Assembly (NCBI GenBank): GCA_032821775.1
Contig: JAVLRN010000003.1
Location: forward strand, 496,001-560,000
From: Sanguinoderma infundibulare
Taxonomy: Eukaryota > Basidiomycota > Agaricomycetes > Polyporales > Polyporaceae
DNA: 64,000 bases
Reading direction: 5' to 3'
The stretch's first letter is position 1; each line of letters begins with the position of its first letter. Made by a program: the position numbers and the translations under genes. The notes under the pieces are model-generated. The model made no database searches and had not been told where the DNA came from. It was given only the letters and a program-made list of their open reading frames with translations. Below are positions 46,772 through 58,200 of this stretch, one piece after another.

Positions 46772-48662
46772 GAAACGCACGGCAGCGGCAGTCCAACTGC
46801 GACCGCGGCACCACAGGGTCGCACTGCCCTTGACAAGCTGCTCGCGGAAAAGGATGCGGAGATAGCCTTCTTGAAGCGGAAGGTGGCAAGTTATGAGCAA
46901 CAAGCTACAGTTCCAGTCCCTGGAGGTGCGTCAGCGACCCTGAGCCCAGGCAAGGTCGAGGTAAGCAGACACGCACTCTTCTAGCTGCTGGCCTGCGATC
47001 TACTACGTTTTCCTTTCTAGCAAAGAAACCCGAGAAGCTTGCGGGCCGAGGGACGATCGCGGAAACAGAGTAGCGGCGTTCCGGAGGGCGGCCGCGGCAA
47101 TCCGATGGAGATCGACGGTCTCGACGAAGCAGACACTTCTCGCAGCGCGGGTCCAGGCGTTGCGCAACGACATTCATTTCCGCCGTCCAAAAAGAAGGTC
47201 GATCTATCAGACGTCATCGAACTGACTGACTCCGAATCCGATACGGAGATCGTCGCTCCTTCGAATGTATCGGCAAAGTCTACCAAACGCCGCAGGAAGG
47301 ACTCGGTCAAGATTAAAGAGGAAGCCGCAGTAAAATCTGAAGGCGATGTCTTGTCGGAGACTTCGCGTCGTAAACAACGGAAACTCAATCATGCGAGTAA
47401 GTCTCGCATCTTATCGAGCCGGTGGTGATCCGTTATTGAACATCGTCTCCGGTCAGCTGGAAATTCGCATGACGAGAAACCTGAAACGAAGCCAAGAGTA
47501 ACAGAGATACCTCTAGAACACGATGATGGTCTAAGACTTGCCGTCGACGATGTTGGGAAGTGGAAGAGTGAGGTGCGCCGGTAATAGTAGACCGCCTGAT
47601 ATCCCCCTCTGACGTGCTGACTTTAAACCCGTCTAGACATCTAAAGAGGAGGAAAAACCTCAGCAGACGTTCCACTCAGGAGATGCGACCTCACCCAAGG
47701 ACGATCCGCGGTCGTTGGCTAGCATGCCAGACCCATGTGCAGTCAGTCAGCTAGCAAACGTACGTGTCCACATAATCCTCTTCCATTATGACATCTGTGG
47801 CTTCAATTCGTTGTTGATCCTGCCCTTCCCAGCCCAAAGCAGAAGTCAAGAAAGAGTTCCTCCTCAAGGAAGAAGACCTTCTTCAGCTCGTCGCACCTGC
47901 CGCCCTCCTGCCGCACCCTATCTCCCTACCCGAGAGTCAACGCTCCGTTACCGTGACTCGCGACCAGCTCAAGAAGCGCTATGGGGGCAACACGATGGAG
48001 ACGTCCCCTCGTCCCAGCGCGTCCCGTATCGCACAGCACGGATACGACAACTTCATGTGCATTATCCTCACCTGGAATCCGCACGGGCCGCAGATCCCAG
48101 GCCATGGAGGACTGTTCTTCGAGACCACCGTCTGGCCGGGGGATCCGTGGACGGCGAACCCGAAGCATTCCCCGGTGCAGGTGTTGTTTACGAGGCTCGC
48201 ACAGGGAAAGTGGCTGTATCTCGGCGAGTATGAGCTGACCGGGGCTGCCCCGCTGACTTTGGACCAGTGGAACGGGATGCACGAAGCGGTAGGTGCGATG
48301 TGCTTGAAACGGAGGTTACCGCTAAACGTTTGGCAGAACCGTGCCATATGGCCAAAGGAGATCGCGGAGAGAAACTGGGGGATTCCTATACGGGCGCGGA
48401 TCCACCTCCGTCGGACTCTTGGTCGTGAACCGACACGGGAAGAGGTGGAGAATGCGCGGGGCAAGTTCAAGAACATCACGGTGGCAGACATCCGCGCGGC
48501 ACTTGACACTGGAGAGGAGGTGCGTCGACGGTCGTTCAAACGTACTCGCGAGTACCAGGTTATGAACATATACTGCAGTCCATTCAGGCGTGGTCGATGA
48601 AGTGCGTTGGATACGACGAGGACTTCCAGAAAGAGATGGTTCAACTCGCAAGGAGGCGCTGA
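46772..48662 (+). CDS. DUF6697-like hypothetical protein, 5' end unresolved
   Basis: Exons 46772-46960, 47021-47396, 47457-47572, 47637-47759, 47833-48519 and 48579-48662 join in consistent phase to a TGA. The first exon carries a coiled-coil-like LDKLLAEKDAEIAFLKRKVA. Next is a long disordered Lys/Ser/Glu-rich part with an acidic VIELTDSESDTEI, possibly SUMO-interacting. The final two exons hold a compact domain: FETTVWPGDPW, LGEYELTGAAPLTLDQWNGM, then GRE-P-T-x-EE-V and MKCVGYDEDFQ. The closing pattern matches, from memory, the DUF6697 domain of Agaricomycetes. A nuclear role is suggested only by composition. Confidence 0.65.
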
Positions 48663-49496
48663 GGAACGCCAAGGGATACGTGGTGCGTTGTATTAACCAT
48701 ACGGTCGAGAGAGTGAAAGCGGTGCCCTCGCCTCTATTTTCATGTCCTTCGAGCCTGTGCAACGCCATCCATGTTATGGAATCGATTGCCAAGATGAACA
48801 TCACGCGGTTGTGTTTCAACATGTTCCGTGGCATCTTCGCGCCGGGTGTGTAACCCCGTCTCGGAAAGGAGACAGGTCACGGTCCAACGCAATTCTAGGG
48901 TCCAAGTTGTGTTGGATATACGGGTGAGGTCCTCCCGGCAGGCCGCTGCAACGACGCGCACTTCAAGCTATCAGGTTCTTGCCATGTGTGCGACACAACG
49001 GACGGTGTAGCGCACGCACGTGATTAGAGATCATCAAACAATTAACCACACACACCATCGCGTTCGCCACCACCGACACCTCGAATGACGTTGAAGGAGA
49101 AGGCTGGATTTCTGGTTGCTGGCGTTGCGTCGGTCGACGCGTTCAGCCTTGTCAGAGGCGTCACCAATACGGCCACTGTCCCCGAAGAACACGACTCGTG
49201 GTCGATTGACGGGGACTCTCCGATCCCCGCAGGAAAACTAGCATTATGAGAGGAGTCCGCCACCGCCACAGCAAAGGCAAGTTGAGGCTTGGCACTGACG
49301 CTCCCAGTGAGGTGGTTGCACAATGGCTGTGATGTGGTGGCGAAATCCCAAGCCGAACACGGACATACGTATGCCGAAATTCAGACAGGCCTTGGTCTAA
49401 CGGGTGCCACCGTCGCCGACTGGCAGGTGCGCTGGACCGTCATGTGTGGCCTTTGAAAGGAACTCGCGCACTGATGCAGGACCTGAGGCCGTAGGG
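48663..49496. other. Intergenic, no gene seen
   Basis: Short frames only; the right end is the promoter of the 49602 gene. Confidence 0.55.
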
Positions 49497-49504
49497 TATA
49501 AAAG
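49497..49504 (+). promoter_or_regulatory. TATA box for the 49602-50398 gene
   Basis: TATAAAAG, about 98 bp before the ATG. Confidence 0.6.
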
Positions 49505-49601
49505 ACCCCCAGTCGAACGCACTCATCCTCCAGCCCAACAGCCTCTCGACCTCCCAACACACCCTCGTCAGCTCGCCAGCTCACCCGCTCGTCAGCCCGC
49601 C

Positions 49602-50398
49602 ATGTTCGCCAAGACCTCCACGTTCGTCAAGTTCGCCCTCCTCCCCCTCGCCGCCGTCACCGTCCTCTCCCAGGTGTCGTCCGCCACCCCCGCCAGTCTC
49701 GCGCTCCGCGACGACGGGGGGAAAAACGTCATCCAGTTCATCCAGCCGTGCTCCTCCACCGTCTGGGAGGTCGGCACCGTTCAGCAGGTCACCTGGTACG
49801 TTTCCTCTCCCCTCTCCCCTCTGCATGTAGCTTTGTGACACCGCTGCTGACGGGGGGGGGGGTCGCCTTCGACGTGTGCAGGGAGTTCGAGGAGAAAGAG
49901 GAGCAGAAGCCACACAAGCGCAACGACGGTGAGGAAGAACCCGAGGAGAACTGCGACTGCGAGCCGAAGCTCTTCCTCACCAAGGCCGGCGCGCCCCCGT
50001 TCCGTACGTTTTTTTTTTCCCTCGTCCTCCGGCCGTCCGTAACGCACACGAATGCTGACGGGGCCTGGTGGGGCGGCTGTGGCACACAGTGATCATCGCC
50101 GACAACGTCGACTTGAAATCCCGCCACGCCACGATCAAGGTCCCGAACGTGATCACCGGGAACGACTACACCGTCGTCTGTAAGTGTCTCTTTCCGCATC
50201 TGATCTCAAGGGGGCCCAGCAGAAGCTTACCGGGACGTCGGGCATACAGTGGGGAAGATCACCGGCCCGGACGACGGGAAGACCCCGCAGACCGTCACGG
50301 TGCTCGCCACGAGCCAGCAGTTCAGGATCAAGAAGGAGTGTGAGGAGGAGAAGAAGAAGGAGGAGCAAGAGCAGAATGAGCAGCCTAAGAAGAACTAG
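49602..50398 (+). CDS. Small secreted KRE9/KNH1-like Ig-fold protein with charged tail, 184 aa
   Basis: Exons 49602-49795, 49882-50003, 50090-50179 and 50250-50398 (555 nt). Signal peptide at residues 1-26 (FALLPLAAVTVLSQVSSATP). The core shows FIQPCSSTVWEVGTVQQVTW, IIADNVDLKSRHATIKVPNV with ITGNDYTVV, and VTVLATSQQFRIKK. The tail is Glu/Lys/Gln-rich (EEEKKKEEQEQNEQPKKN). Intron placement and phase are the same as in the 38031 gene on the opposite strand, so the two are duplicates. A second Glu/Lys-rich insertion with CDCEP lies between the first two strands. Extracellular or wall-associated role inferred. Confidence 0.82.
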
Positions 50399-51047
50399 AC
50401 GAACACCACCTGCTTCCTCCTTGCCTCGCCTTGCGCTTCGAATGGACATTTTCTCCTCTTGTCTCTTGCTGATTACGTTTCGAGCTTCTATCCGGAGTCT
50501 AGACACACGACTTTGCTCCTGTACTTGTCTTTGATGTGCTTAACACGATGAAAAACTGGAGTACAAAGGTCGCAGGATGTGCATCTTGGCCAACCGAGGA
50601 ACTTTAGGTGACTCTTCGTCGTTTCGCGTGTGCTCCAGTCGAACGAATAGAGAAGCGCCTAACTTAAGGATGAACTTCAAATGCGTTGGTCCAGCATCTG
50701 AGTTACTCTTTCTGGACATCGGCAAAGTCCGGCATGTGCTCTGGAGCCTGGGCCTTCTCCGAAACTTTGAACATTTTTCCCGGCCTCTCGTGGGCTTCGC
50801 TCGAAATTAGAATGGAACGCTCGAGCTCGACACTCCTCAGGAACGTCTACGTAGTACGCCGTAAGGGAAGCAAGGAACCGGAGGATGGTGGGCACGGTGA
50901 ACTCGCAAAAAACGGTTCGAACGGCATATACTTGCGAAATACATGACTGGCGAGATTACTGTAGCTCGACTGTTCTGCAGTCCTCTAACGTAAACATAAA
51001 CTCTATCCCGGAACCCACACCTCTCCGATCCGCCTCCAATGCGCTAC
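50399..51047. other. Intergenic between convergent genes
   Basis: 3' regions of the flanking genes; nothing else recognised. Confidence 0.6.
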
Positions 51048-52883
51048 TCAGTCGACGTCCTCCATCCCGTTCCACCCCGTGTACCCGCCACCGCCACCGC
51101 CACCGCCCAAGCCGCCGCCCATGGGTGGTGCGGCAGGGCCCGCGAGCCCGGTGTAGAACGTGAACAGCGGCGCAGGGGCGGGCGGAGGGGTTGGCGGGGC
51201 CGTCACGGGCTCTAACGGGGGCGGTGGTGTGTCCTCGCGATCCGGGTCCTCGTCCTCGAGCACAGCCTGCACCAGAGGAGGAGGCGCGCCGAGCCCAAAC
51301 ATGAACATCGGCGGCGCAGCGGGAACGGGAGCGGGCGCGTGGGTGTGGGTGTGGTTGTGGTTGTGAGTGTGAGTGTAGGTGTGGGTGGACGGGCCAGCAG
51401 CAGGGGAGGGCGGGGGATGAGAGGCGGAGGCGGAGGCGGAGGCGGTGGTCTGCGTGCCCGAGTTGGCGCGGCGCTTCTGGTCCGACTTGGACGCGGCGAG
51501 CTTGCGCTTCTGGATCTTGCAGAACGCGGTGAGCGCGTCGACGCCGTCGATGACGTGTTGCTTCCCGGGCTTCTCCGCGACGCGCCCGAGCATCTCCTCG
51601 ACGACGTCGCTCGCGCGCAGGTACGCCATCGTCTTCACCAGCTCCTTGTACACCTTCTGGAGCACCGCCGGCCCGCCCTTGACCGCCCACCCCGCGTCCG
51701 TCCAGCCCTCGAACCGCTGCTTGAGCCGCGGCCGGAACTCCTCCCGCAGGTCCTCCATGTCCGGGTCCGTCGGGTCGAGGTCGAGGTACCCGAGCGGGTC
51801 CGCGTCGTCCGTCCCGTCCAACGGGGCCATGATCGGGAGGCCCATGACGAGCGCCGCCAGTGCCATCGGGTTCGGGTTCTGCGTGCCCGGCGTGGAGATC
51901 GCGTCCACCCAGCGCTCGACACGGTCTTGCCTGCCAGCGGCCGCCTGACGGAGCTTGAGGATCTGGTCGAGCTCGGTCTTGTTCGCGGCCGAGTCGAGGC
52001 GCGAGAACGGCCCGAGGAGTGCGGCGCGCACCCCCGCCGCCGTCTCGAGGAGCTCCTTCTCGATGATCTCGAGCGCGTGCTGCTGGTGGAACGGGTCCGA
52101 GGCGAGCGTCGTCACCGCGCTCTGGAAGATCGGCGCGTCGCGCGAGCGGAGGAGGTGCGCGTGGGTAGAGAGCAGGCTCGCGATCGTCGCCGTGTTGTTC
52201 TCGAGCGCGTTAATGTCGAGCGCGGCGGAGAAGACCTCGGGGCACGACGTCGCCATCTGGCTGAGGAAAGACATCAGCTCCGCTTGAGTCGTCTCGGGGT
52301 CGGTCGACGACGCGAGGAGCGCGGAGTAGAGCCGGAGCGACGGATTCAGCTTGAACACGGCGAGCATCGCGGTGTGGACGTGCTTGCGGAACTGCCACAT
52401 TTGCGAGCTGATCCGGTGCGACCAGTGCTTCGCGTGCGACGGCGTCGTCTTCCGGTTGACCTTCGGGACCCAGTCGGAGTCGTCGACCGGTGCGTCGAGT
52501 TCAGAGTCGTCGTCCGTGTACGCAAACTCATCCTCATCGACGTCAGAGTCGACGTCCGACCATTCGTCGTCGGGGCCGTAGTCATCGTGTGGACCTGTAG
52601 GGCCCACGTCCATAAGACAGGTCGGGAGCGGGCCGGGGACAGACTCACATTTACGGCCGCCGTACAGCAGCCGCTCGAGTGCTGTCCAGCCCATGACGTC
52701 CTCGATGTCGTCCAGCATCTCCGGGATCTTCTTGATCTGTCGTTGGGTGCCCGAAGCGAGCATGCTAAGAAAGAGGTCCCGCCAAATGAACTGGAGGACC
52801 TCCTCGATGTTGTGCGCGCCGTTCACCTGCCACGACTTGACGACCTTCCCTGACCTTCGCTTGATGGTGATTGGGATGTACAT
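51048..52883 (-). CDS. Hypothetical protein, 611 codons, helical core and low-complexity tail
   Basis: Single open frame from ATG 52883 to TGA at 51048. The first 65 residues form a folded-looking segment (MYIPITIKRRSGKVVKSWQV) containing WRDLFLSML. An acidic linker rich in Asp/Ser follows, then a long helical region about residues 150-440 (MWQFRKHVHTAMLAVFKLNP; ELVKTMAYLRASDVVEEMLG). The C-terminus is Ala/Pro/Gly-rich with a His/Thr run (THTHNHNHTHTH) and poly-Gly. A perfect 54-nt intron (52648-52595, GTGAGT...CTACAG) lies in frame; removing it deletes 18 residues without changing frame, so the mature product may be 593 aa. Family not recognised. Confidence 0.75.
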   Translation of the reverse strand: MYIPITIKRRSGKVVKSWQVNGAHNIEEVLQFIWRDLFLSMLASGTQRQIKKIPEMLDDIEDVMGWTALERLLYGGRKCESVPGPLPTCLMDVGPTGPHDDYGPDDEWSDVDSDVDEDEFAYTDDDSELDAPVDDSDWVPKVNRKTTPSHAKHWSHRISSQMWQFRKHVHTAMLAVFKLNPSLRLYSALLASSTDPETTQAELMSFLSQMATSCPEVFSAALDINALENNTATIASLLSTHAHLLRSRDAPIFQSAVTTLASDPFHQQHALEIIEKELLETAAGVRAALLGPFSRLDSAANKTELDQILKLRQAAAGRQDRVERWVDAISTPGTQNPNPMALAALVMGLPIMAPLDGTDDADPLGYLDLDPTDPDMEDLREEFRPRLKQRFEGWTDAGWAVKGGPAVLQKVYKELVKTMAYLRASDVVEEMLGRVAEKPGKQHVIDGVDALTAFCKIQKRKLAASKSDQKRRANSGTQTTASASASASHPPPSPAAGPSTHTYTHTHNHNHTHTHAPAPVPAAPPMFMFGLGAPPPLVQAVLEDEDPDREDTPPPPLEPVTAPPTPPPAPAPLFTFYTGLAGPAAPPMGGGLGGGGGGGGYTGWNGMEDVD

Positions 52884-54379
52884 GCTCGTAAAGGCGCATC
52901 GACAACTGCTTGGAAGAAAAGTATAAGTAAATGTGTCTTAGGTGTGGAACATGAGATGAAAGGAAGAAAACGTTAGAAATGAGCACGAAAAACGACAAGC
53001 CTTAACAAAAGACGTGATATTAGAGTATCGTATGCTCATAATATATGGTCACCTAAACTCTATATCAACGTGCTCCCTGCGGATTAGCGCGTCGTGAAAT
53101 AGAGGGCTGTCATTCCGCACGGAAACGGAGCCCCGTGGCAGGACAAGGTTTTGCTCGAAATTAGCGGTAGAGTTCGATTGTCCGCAGCAGCATGACCAAC
53201 TAATCAGCTATTCCTGAGCCTATCGCAACTCTGTCTGGGATGAAGGTGTCTGTATCGGTGAGCAAGGGGGGCAGCAAGACAGTGACGACTGCATTGTCCT
53301 ATGGGCCGCATACATACCTCTGCCTGCGAGCTATGCACGAAGCCGCGACGAGATATTTCACTTTTCTGCATCAGCAAAATCGCACCAAGTCTCGGCGCTG
53401 TGCACGACTCAGCCAACCCCCTCCAACGAACCCAATTGATCATTCGGAATAGGTGTGATTTTGCTGATGAGTAGCGAGTGACCCTACGACAGGAACTGAC
53501 CAAATACCCCTGACTCGTAATGCCAAACTAGACGTCGTGAAGCAGCCCATGTTAATACAAGATCTGGGGACTCAATCCTTCCAGATAAACCCGGTCATGT
53601 ATCAAAATAGAATAACGGAATGGAGTCACGGCCAGTGGGATGTTCCGTTCGTCGTCGCATGAACATTAGGTAGCTCCAATGAGGCGGGTACACACGCCTC
53701 AGACCCATGTCTGTGGAACACCTTGGGGTCAGAACAAGAGGGGTTGGTTTTACAAATGGGCGAGTTGGTATCCAGACGACGGTAAGCTCAGAAGTTTGGA
53801 CGCGGAGTGAGCCTGCTGGGACGTCTGGAGACCAGCATGCCAATCAATAGGTCCCCGTACCTCTCCCCAATTCGTCCAGATCCAACGTATGACGGAAGAG
53901 CATTTTATCCCCTAGAGATCATAGGAACTAGATGTACATATGACTCAGGCTGATCGAGTTGTGAGCCTCCGACAAGTCGACCGACACAGATCAGAGTAAA
54001 CTGCCGCCTCGTATTGCAAGTCCATGAAAGAAAGATGGTGGACAAGTCAGCTGTAGTCATCCTCACGTATCACAGAAGCTGCTCGTACACCGCACAAAGT
54101 GATAGTCAGGGCGAGACACGGCAAAATGCCCGATGGGGTGCATGGACGGACAGCGCGTGGGGAAGTATTCTGATCTGTGTCTGGAGATCACCTACTGTCG
54201 ACAGGTGTCACGCGAGAGTATCGAGAGGTAGAAACGCAAGAGTGCCACACGTTGATTCTCTTCAGGGAACCACATACATGCTGCTCTGAAAAGGCCTTAC
54301 ATCGCACGGCCGAAATAGGAATGCCAGTGCGATCGGAGATGGGGAAGGAGGACTGGGGCGACGGGGAAAAAGGGCTCAC
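52884..54379. other. Gene-poor stretch, no gene seen
   Basis: Only short frames on both strands. No repeat, RNA or splice chain was recognised. Confidence 0.6.
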
Positions 54380-54860
54380 TCACCTTGCGCGACTGTGTCC
54401 AATCTGGTCGATGGTGCTGACGGCGAAGATGAGGCACCTGTGGGCGAGCATGAAGTCGACGTTGTGCTCGTAAACGACTCGCCAGATGTCGTTCAACCAG
54501 CAGGTTACGCTCTCGACGGTCTGCTCGAGGAGCTCTGGGCGATGTGAGCGCTCCTTGACGAAAGACCGCTTGGCATCGCGGTGGAGGTCGTCGAGGAGCG
54601 CGTTCACTTCTCGTTGCTTGGAGCGGAGGTCGAGGACAGGGATGCCGGTGTGTCGGCGCTGCATCTTGGACGCGCTCGCGAGGACCTTCTTCCGCTTCGC
54701 CTTGGAGACTTGATCGAGGAGGGGGATGAGCTGCTTCTCGATGATGACGTTTTGCACGTCCGGCGGGAGGGCGTCGTAGATTGCAGCGAATCTGTGGTTG
54801 CAATCAGCGCCGATGTTTTGAGCAAGATGGCAGGACATACCTCGAGCTTGGTAACGCCAT
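54380..54860 (-). CDS. Conserved basidiomycete hypothetical protein, 143 aa, possibly C-terminally truncated
   Basis: Exon 1 (54860-54841, MALPSSR) joins through a 49-nt intron to 54791-54380, ending SRAR and TGA. The motifs RFAAIYDALPPDVQNVIIEK, LLDQVSKAKRKKVL and LNDIWRVVYEHNVDFMLAHR match my memory of a small all-helical family of unknown function in Agaricomycetes. Those proteins usually run on after S-R-A-G with a Cys-containing tail. Here a GTGAGT donor sits exactly at the stop, so a further exon may exist, but none was found downstream. The gene is divergent from RFC1, sharing a 345-bp upstream region. Confidence 0.6.
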
Positions 54861-55205
54861 GCTTCTGGCTATCAATGTGGAAAGAGTGTGGGTGGTTAAA
54901 GGTAAAGAGACGAGTGGAGTCGGAGTGGATGGAGTGCTGAGAGGCGGAGGCAGACCTTTGCTTGCAGCTTTGGTCTTGGAGCTTTGGCCTGGCTTGCGAG
55001 TTACCCCGCCGCGGCCGAGTAACGTCATCACGCGTCTGCACCAGCGGTGTGACGTTGTGACTTGTGTGACGCCCCGCGTCGGGGCGCGCCACAACCGCGC
55101 CGACTGACGCGTCCGGACCAGTCATCACCGCGCTCAGCCCCCCTGTCGTCCTCGCCCTGTCTGTGTTCCTTCCTGCCCGTCGTGCTGGATAGTTACTCTG
55201 CGTAA
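54861..55205. promoter_or_regulatory. Shared divergent upstream region of the 54380 gene and RFC1
   Basis: 345 bp between two divergent start codons, GC-rich in the RFC1-proximal half. No TATA box is evident, and no specific factor site can be assigned. Confidence 0.45.
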
Positions 55206-58200
55206 ATGGCTTCCACAAAGGCCAAGACACCAGCAAAGTCCCACGGAGGCGACATCCGTGGTTTCTTCGCCAAGGGGAACAGCCAGCAGGCTTCGACCAG
55301 TTCGCAATCACAGTCTCAGAAGACCAATGGCGTGGTGAGTTGCGTTCGAACTCGTGTGGTGTCTGTGCGAGTTGTAGAACGACATTTAGCATCGCACGAA
55401 CCGGACGGCGCGAGGCAGTGCTATAGAGATTAGTGAGTCCTCTCTCTCGGAGATCGCGACGTAGCCGAGGCTGATGCTGGTATGCATGCAAGGCGACGAT
55501 GAGGGCGAAAAGTGAGTTTGGAACAACCCCCCCCCCAAATCTACGTGTCCTGATCATCTTGCCAGGAAACCGAAGAAGCCTACAGCACCGTACGTTCTTG
55601 TTTCTGGTTATAAACGTGTTTTCCAAGTTTACATGGCCTCCATGCGGCCGGTTCCTCTGTTTACAGAAAACCGAGTCCAACTAAAGCGAAGCCACAACCG
55701 AAACCTGCGCCCAAGACTACACCTGCACCCAAGGCTGCGCCCAAGGCAATGCCTGTAAGTTGTTTCATTTTCGAAGCGTGACGTTCCCCCAGTCGGTAGC
55801 CACCTGCTCTCTACATCCGTATTCTTCGATCCGGGGCATTCGAACGTTGCATATGCGGCTGGTATACCCGTCACTGCTCTTCTCAGGCCATTGGAAGTCT
55901 CGCCTTCCTTGCAGCCCTTGTGGGCCTTCACGCGCCTCCCGAAGGGGAGCAGACAGATCCAACAGCTTCTGTGACGTCATCACCGTGTGTCTGGAGAGAT
56001 ATATTGACTACCAGACGTAGTGTTAGGAAAGGCTTTTGGGGTCGTCTCGTCACCAGGCGTTGCAGGGCATGTTTTACCTGCACTCTATGAAGATCTTCCT
56101 TCGCTCTCGCCCGGCATTGGTTCAATTCATTTCGGCTTCGTTTTGACCCGATTCCCTTGCAGAAACTCAAGAGCGACGAGGCAATGGAGATCGACGACGA
56201 TGACGATGTACCCATCTCTGCCCCTCTCAAGCGGAAGGCCAAGGTCGTGATCTCGAGTGACGACGAGGAGGACGAGCCAGCGCCCCCCAAGAAGAAGCAG
56301 GCCACATCTACGGCGGCGTCATCAAAACCTCGCGCGAGCACGTCAGCCGCGAAGCCTAAGGAAACGAAGGTTGCGAAGAAACAAGAGCCGATGGCCCGGA
56401 AGCCACCTTCCCCTCGCAAAGCGACGGCGTCCCGCAAGAAGAAGGTCGAGGACGACGACTTTATTGTTTCTTCAGACGAAGACAAGGGGGACGAAGACTT
56501 TGAGATGGACGAGGACGACGAGGACTTTGGTGGCAAGAAGGGCACGAAGGCTGCTCCCGCGAAGAAGACGCCTGCCAAACCCACCCCTGCGAAGGCGGCT
56601 CCTGCGAAGGCGATGAAAGCGAAAGCTGAAGACAAGAAGCCTGCGAAAGCCGAGGACAAGAAACCCCCGAAGGCGGATGACAAGGCTGACGACAAGGCGA
56701 CTGCGAAGAAGCCAAAGTAAGTGTCGCATGCCCTCTGCTGAATTCCATCTCATCGCTGTGTCGTTAGTTGGTATGCGATGAAGCCGCGTGCTGGACCGGC
56801 CGCGCCCGGCTCGAAGGAGATTCCGGTTCCCCAGGACCCGAACTGTCTCGCCGGCCTTTCGTTCGTCTTCACCGGTGAGCTCAGCAGCCTCGCGCGCGAC
56901 GAGGCGATCGAGCTCGCGAAGCGCTATGGCGGGTGTGTGCCGACTCTTTCTCCTATTTGTCCTCCCACCCACTCACCTTGCGCTTCACAGCCGCGTCGTC
57001 GGCCAGCCCTCGTCCAAGACGTCGTACGTCGTCGTCGGCGCGGACGCGGGCCCGAGCAAGCTCAAGGCGATCGAGGCGAAGCGCCTGAAGACGCTCGACG
57101 AGGACGGCTTCCTGAACCTGATCGCGACGCGGGTGACGGACGCGTCGACGATGGACGACAAGACGCGGAAGAAGGTCGAGAAGGAGCAGGAGGCGATCCG
57201 CCAGAGCGCAAAGGAGATGGAGCAGCGCGAGAAGCAGGCCGCCAAGGCCGCCGCCGCCGCGTCTTCCTCTAGGGGCAAGGCGGCGGCGGTCGCGAACCAA
57301 CTGTGGACGGATCGGTACGCGCCGCAGTCGCTGAAGGAGATCTGCGGGAACAAGGGCCAGATCGAGAAGCTGCAGGGCTGGCTGAACGACTGGGGTACTA
57401 GCTTGAAGAGCGGGTTCAAGAAGCCGGGTAAGGAGGGGATGAACGTCTTCCGGGCGGTCATGATCACGGGCCCGCCGGGGATCGGGAAGACGACGAGCGC
57501 GCACTTGTGTGCGAAGCTGGCGGGGTTCACGCCGATCGAGCTGAATGCGAGTGATGCGCGGAGCAAGAAGCTGGTCGAGGTAGGCTTTGGAACGAGTTTT
57601 GACGCGGATGCGGCGCGAGTCCTGATGTGTCACGGTGACAGAATAGCACAAATATCATGAACACCTCCCTGGACGGGTGGATGTCGGGTGGCAACGTGGG
57701 TCTTTGGTCGTTTACTCCGTTTGCTTCTGTGCTCACGGCCCGACTTCGTTCAGAAATCCAACGCGGCCGGCGTCACGATCACAGACAAGTCTTGTCTCAT
57801 CATGGACGAGGTGGACGGCATGTCCGCCGGTGACCGCGGGGGTGTCGGCGCGCTCACTGCTCTGATCAAGAAGTCCAAGATCCCCATCATCTGCATCGCG
57901 AACGACCGCGGCGCGCAGAAGCTCAAGCCGCTGATCAGCGCGACGTACAACCTCACGTTCAAGCGTCCCGACGCGACCGCGATCCGCTCGAGGATACTGA
58001 GCATTGCGTTCAAGTTAGTTGCACTTGTTGTGTCGTTGAACATATTGCTGATGGTTTCTTTAGGGAGAAGATGAGGATCCCGGCAAACGTCGTCGACCAG
58101 CTCGTCCAGGGTGCCCAGTCCGACATTCGGCAAGTCTTGAACATGCTCTCAACGTGGAGGCTGTCTAGTAGCACCATGGACTTTGACGAGGGCAAGAGCC

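Noticed and set aside
51339..52853. 504-codon open frame on the pl​us strand opposite the 611-codon gene
   Set aside because: Arg/Val/Leu-rich reading with no start context or domain; it is the GC-rich antisense shadow of the gene on the other strand.
54604..55680. 358-codon minus-strand frame spanning the RFC1 start
   Set aside because: Crosses the true start and intron of the 54380 gene and antisense of RFC1 exons; composition is not protein-like.
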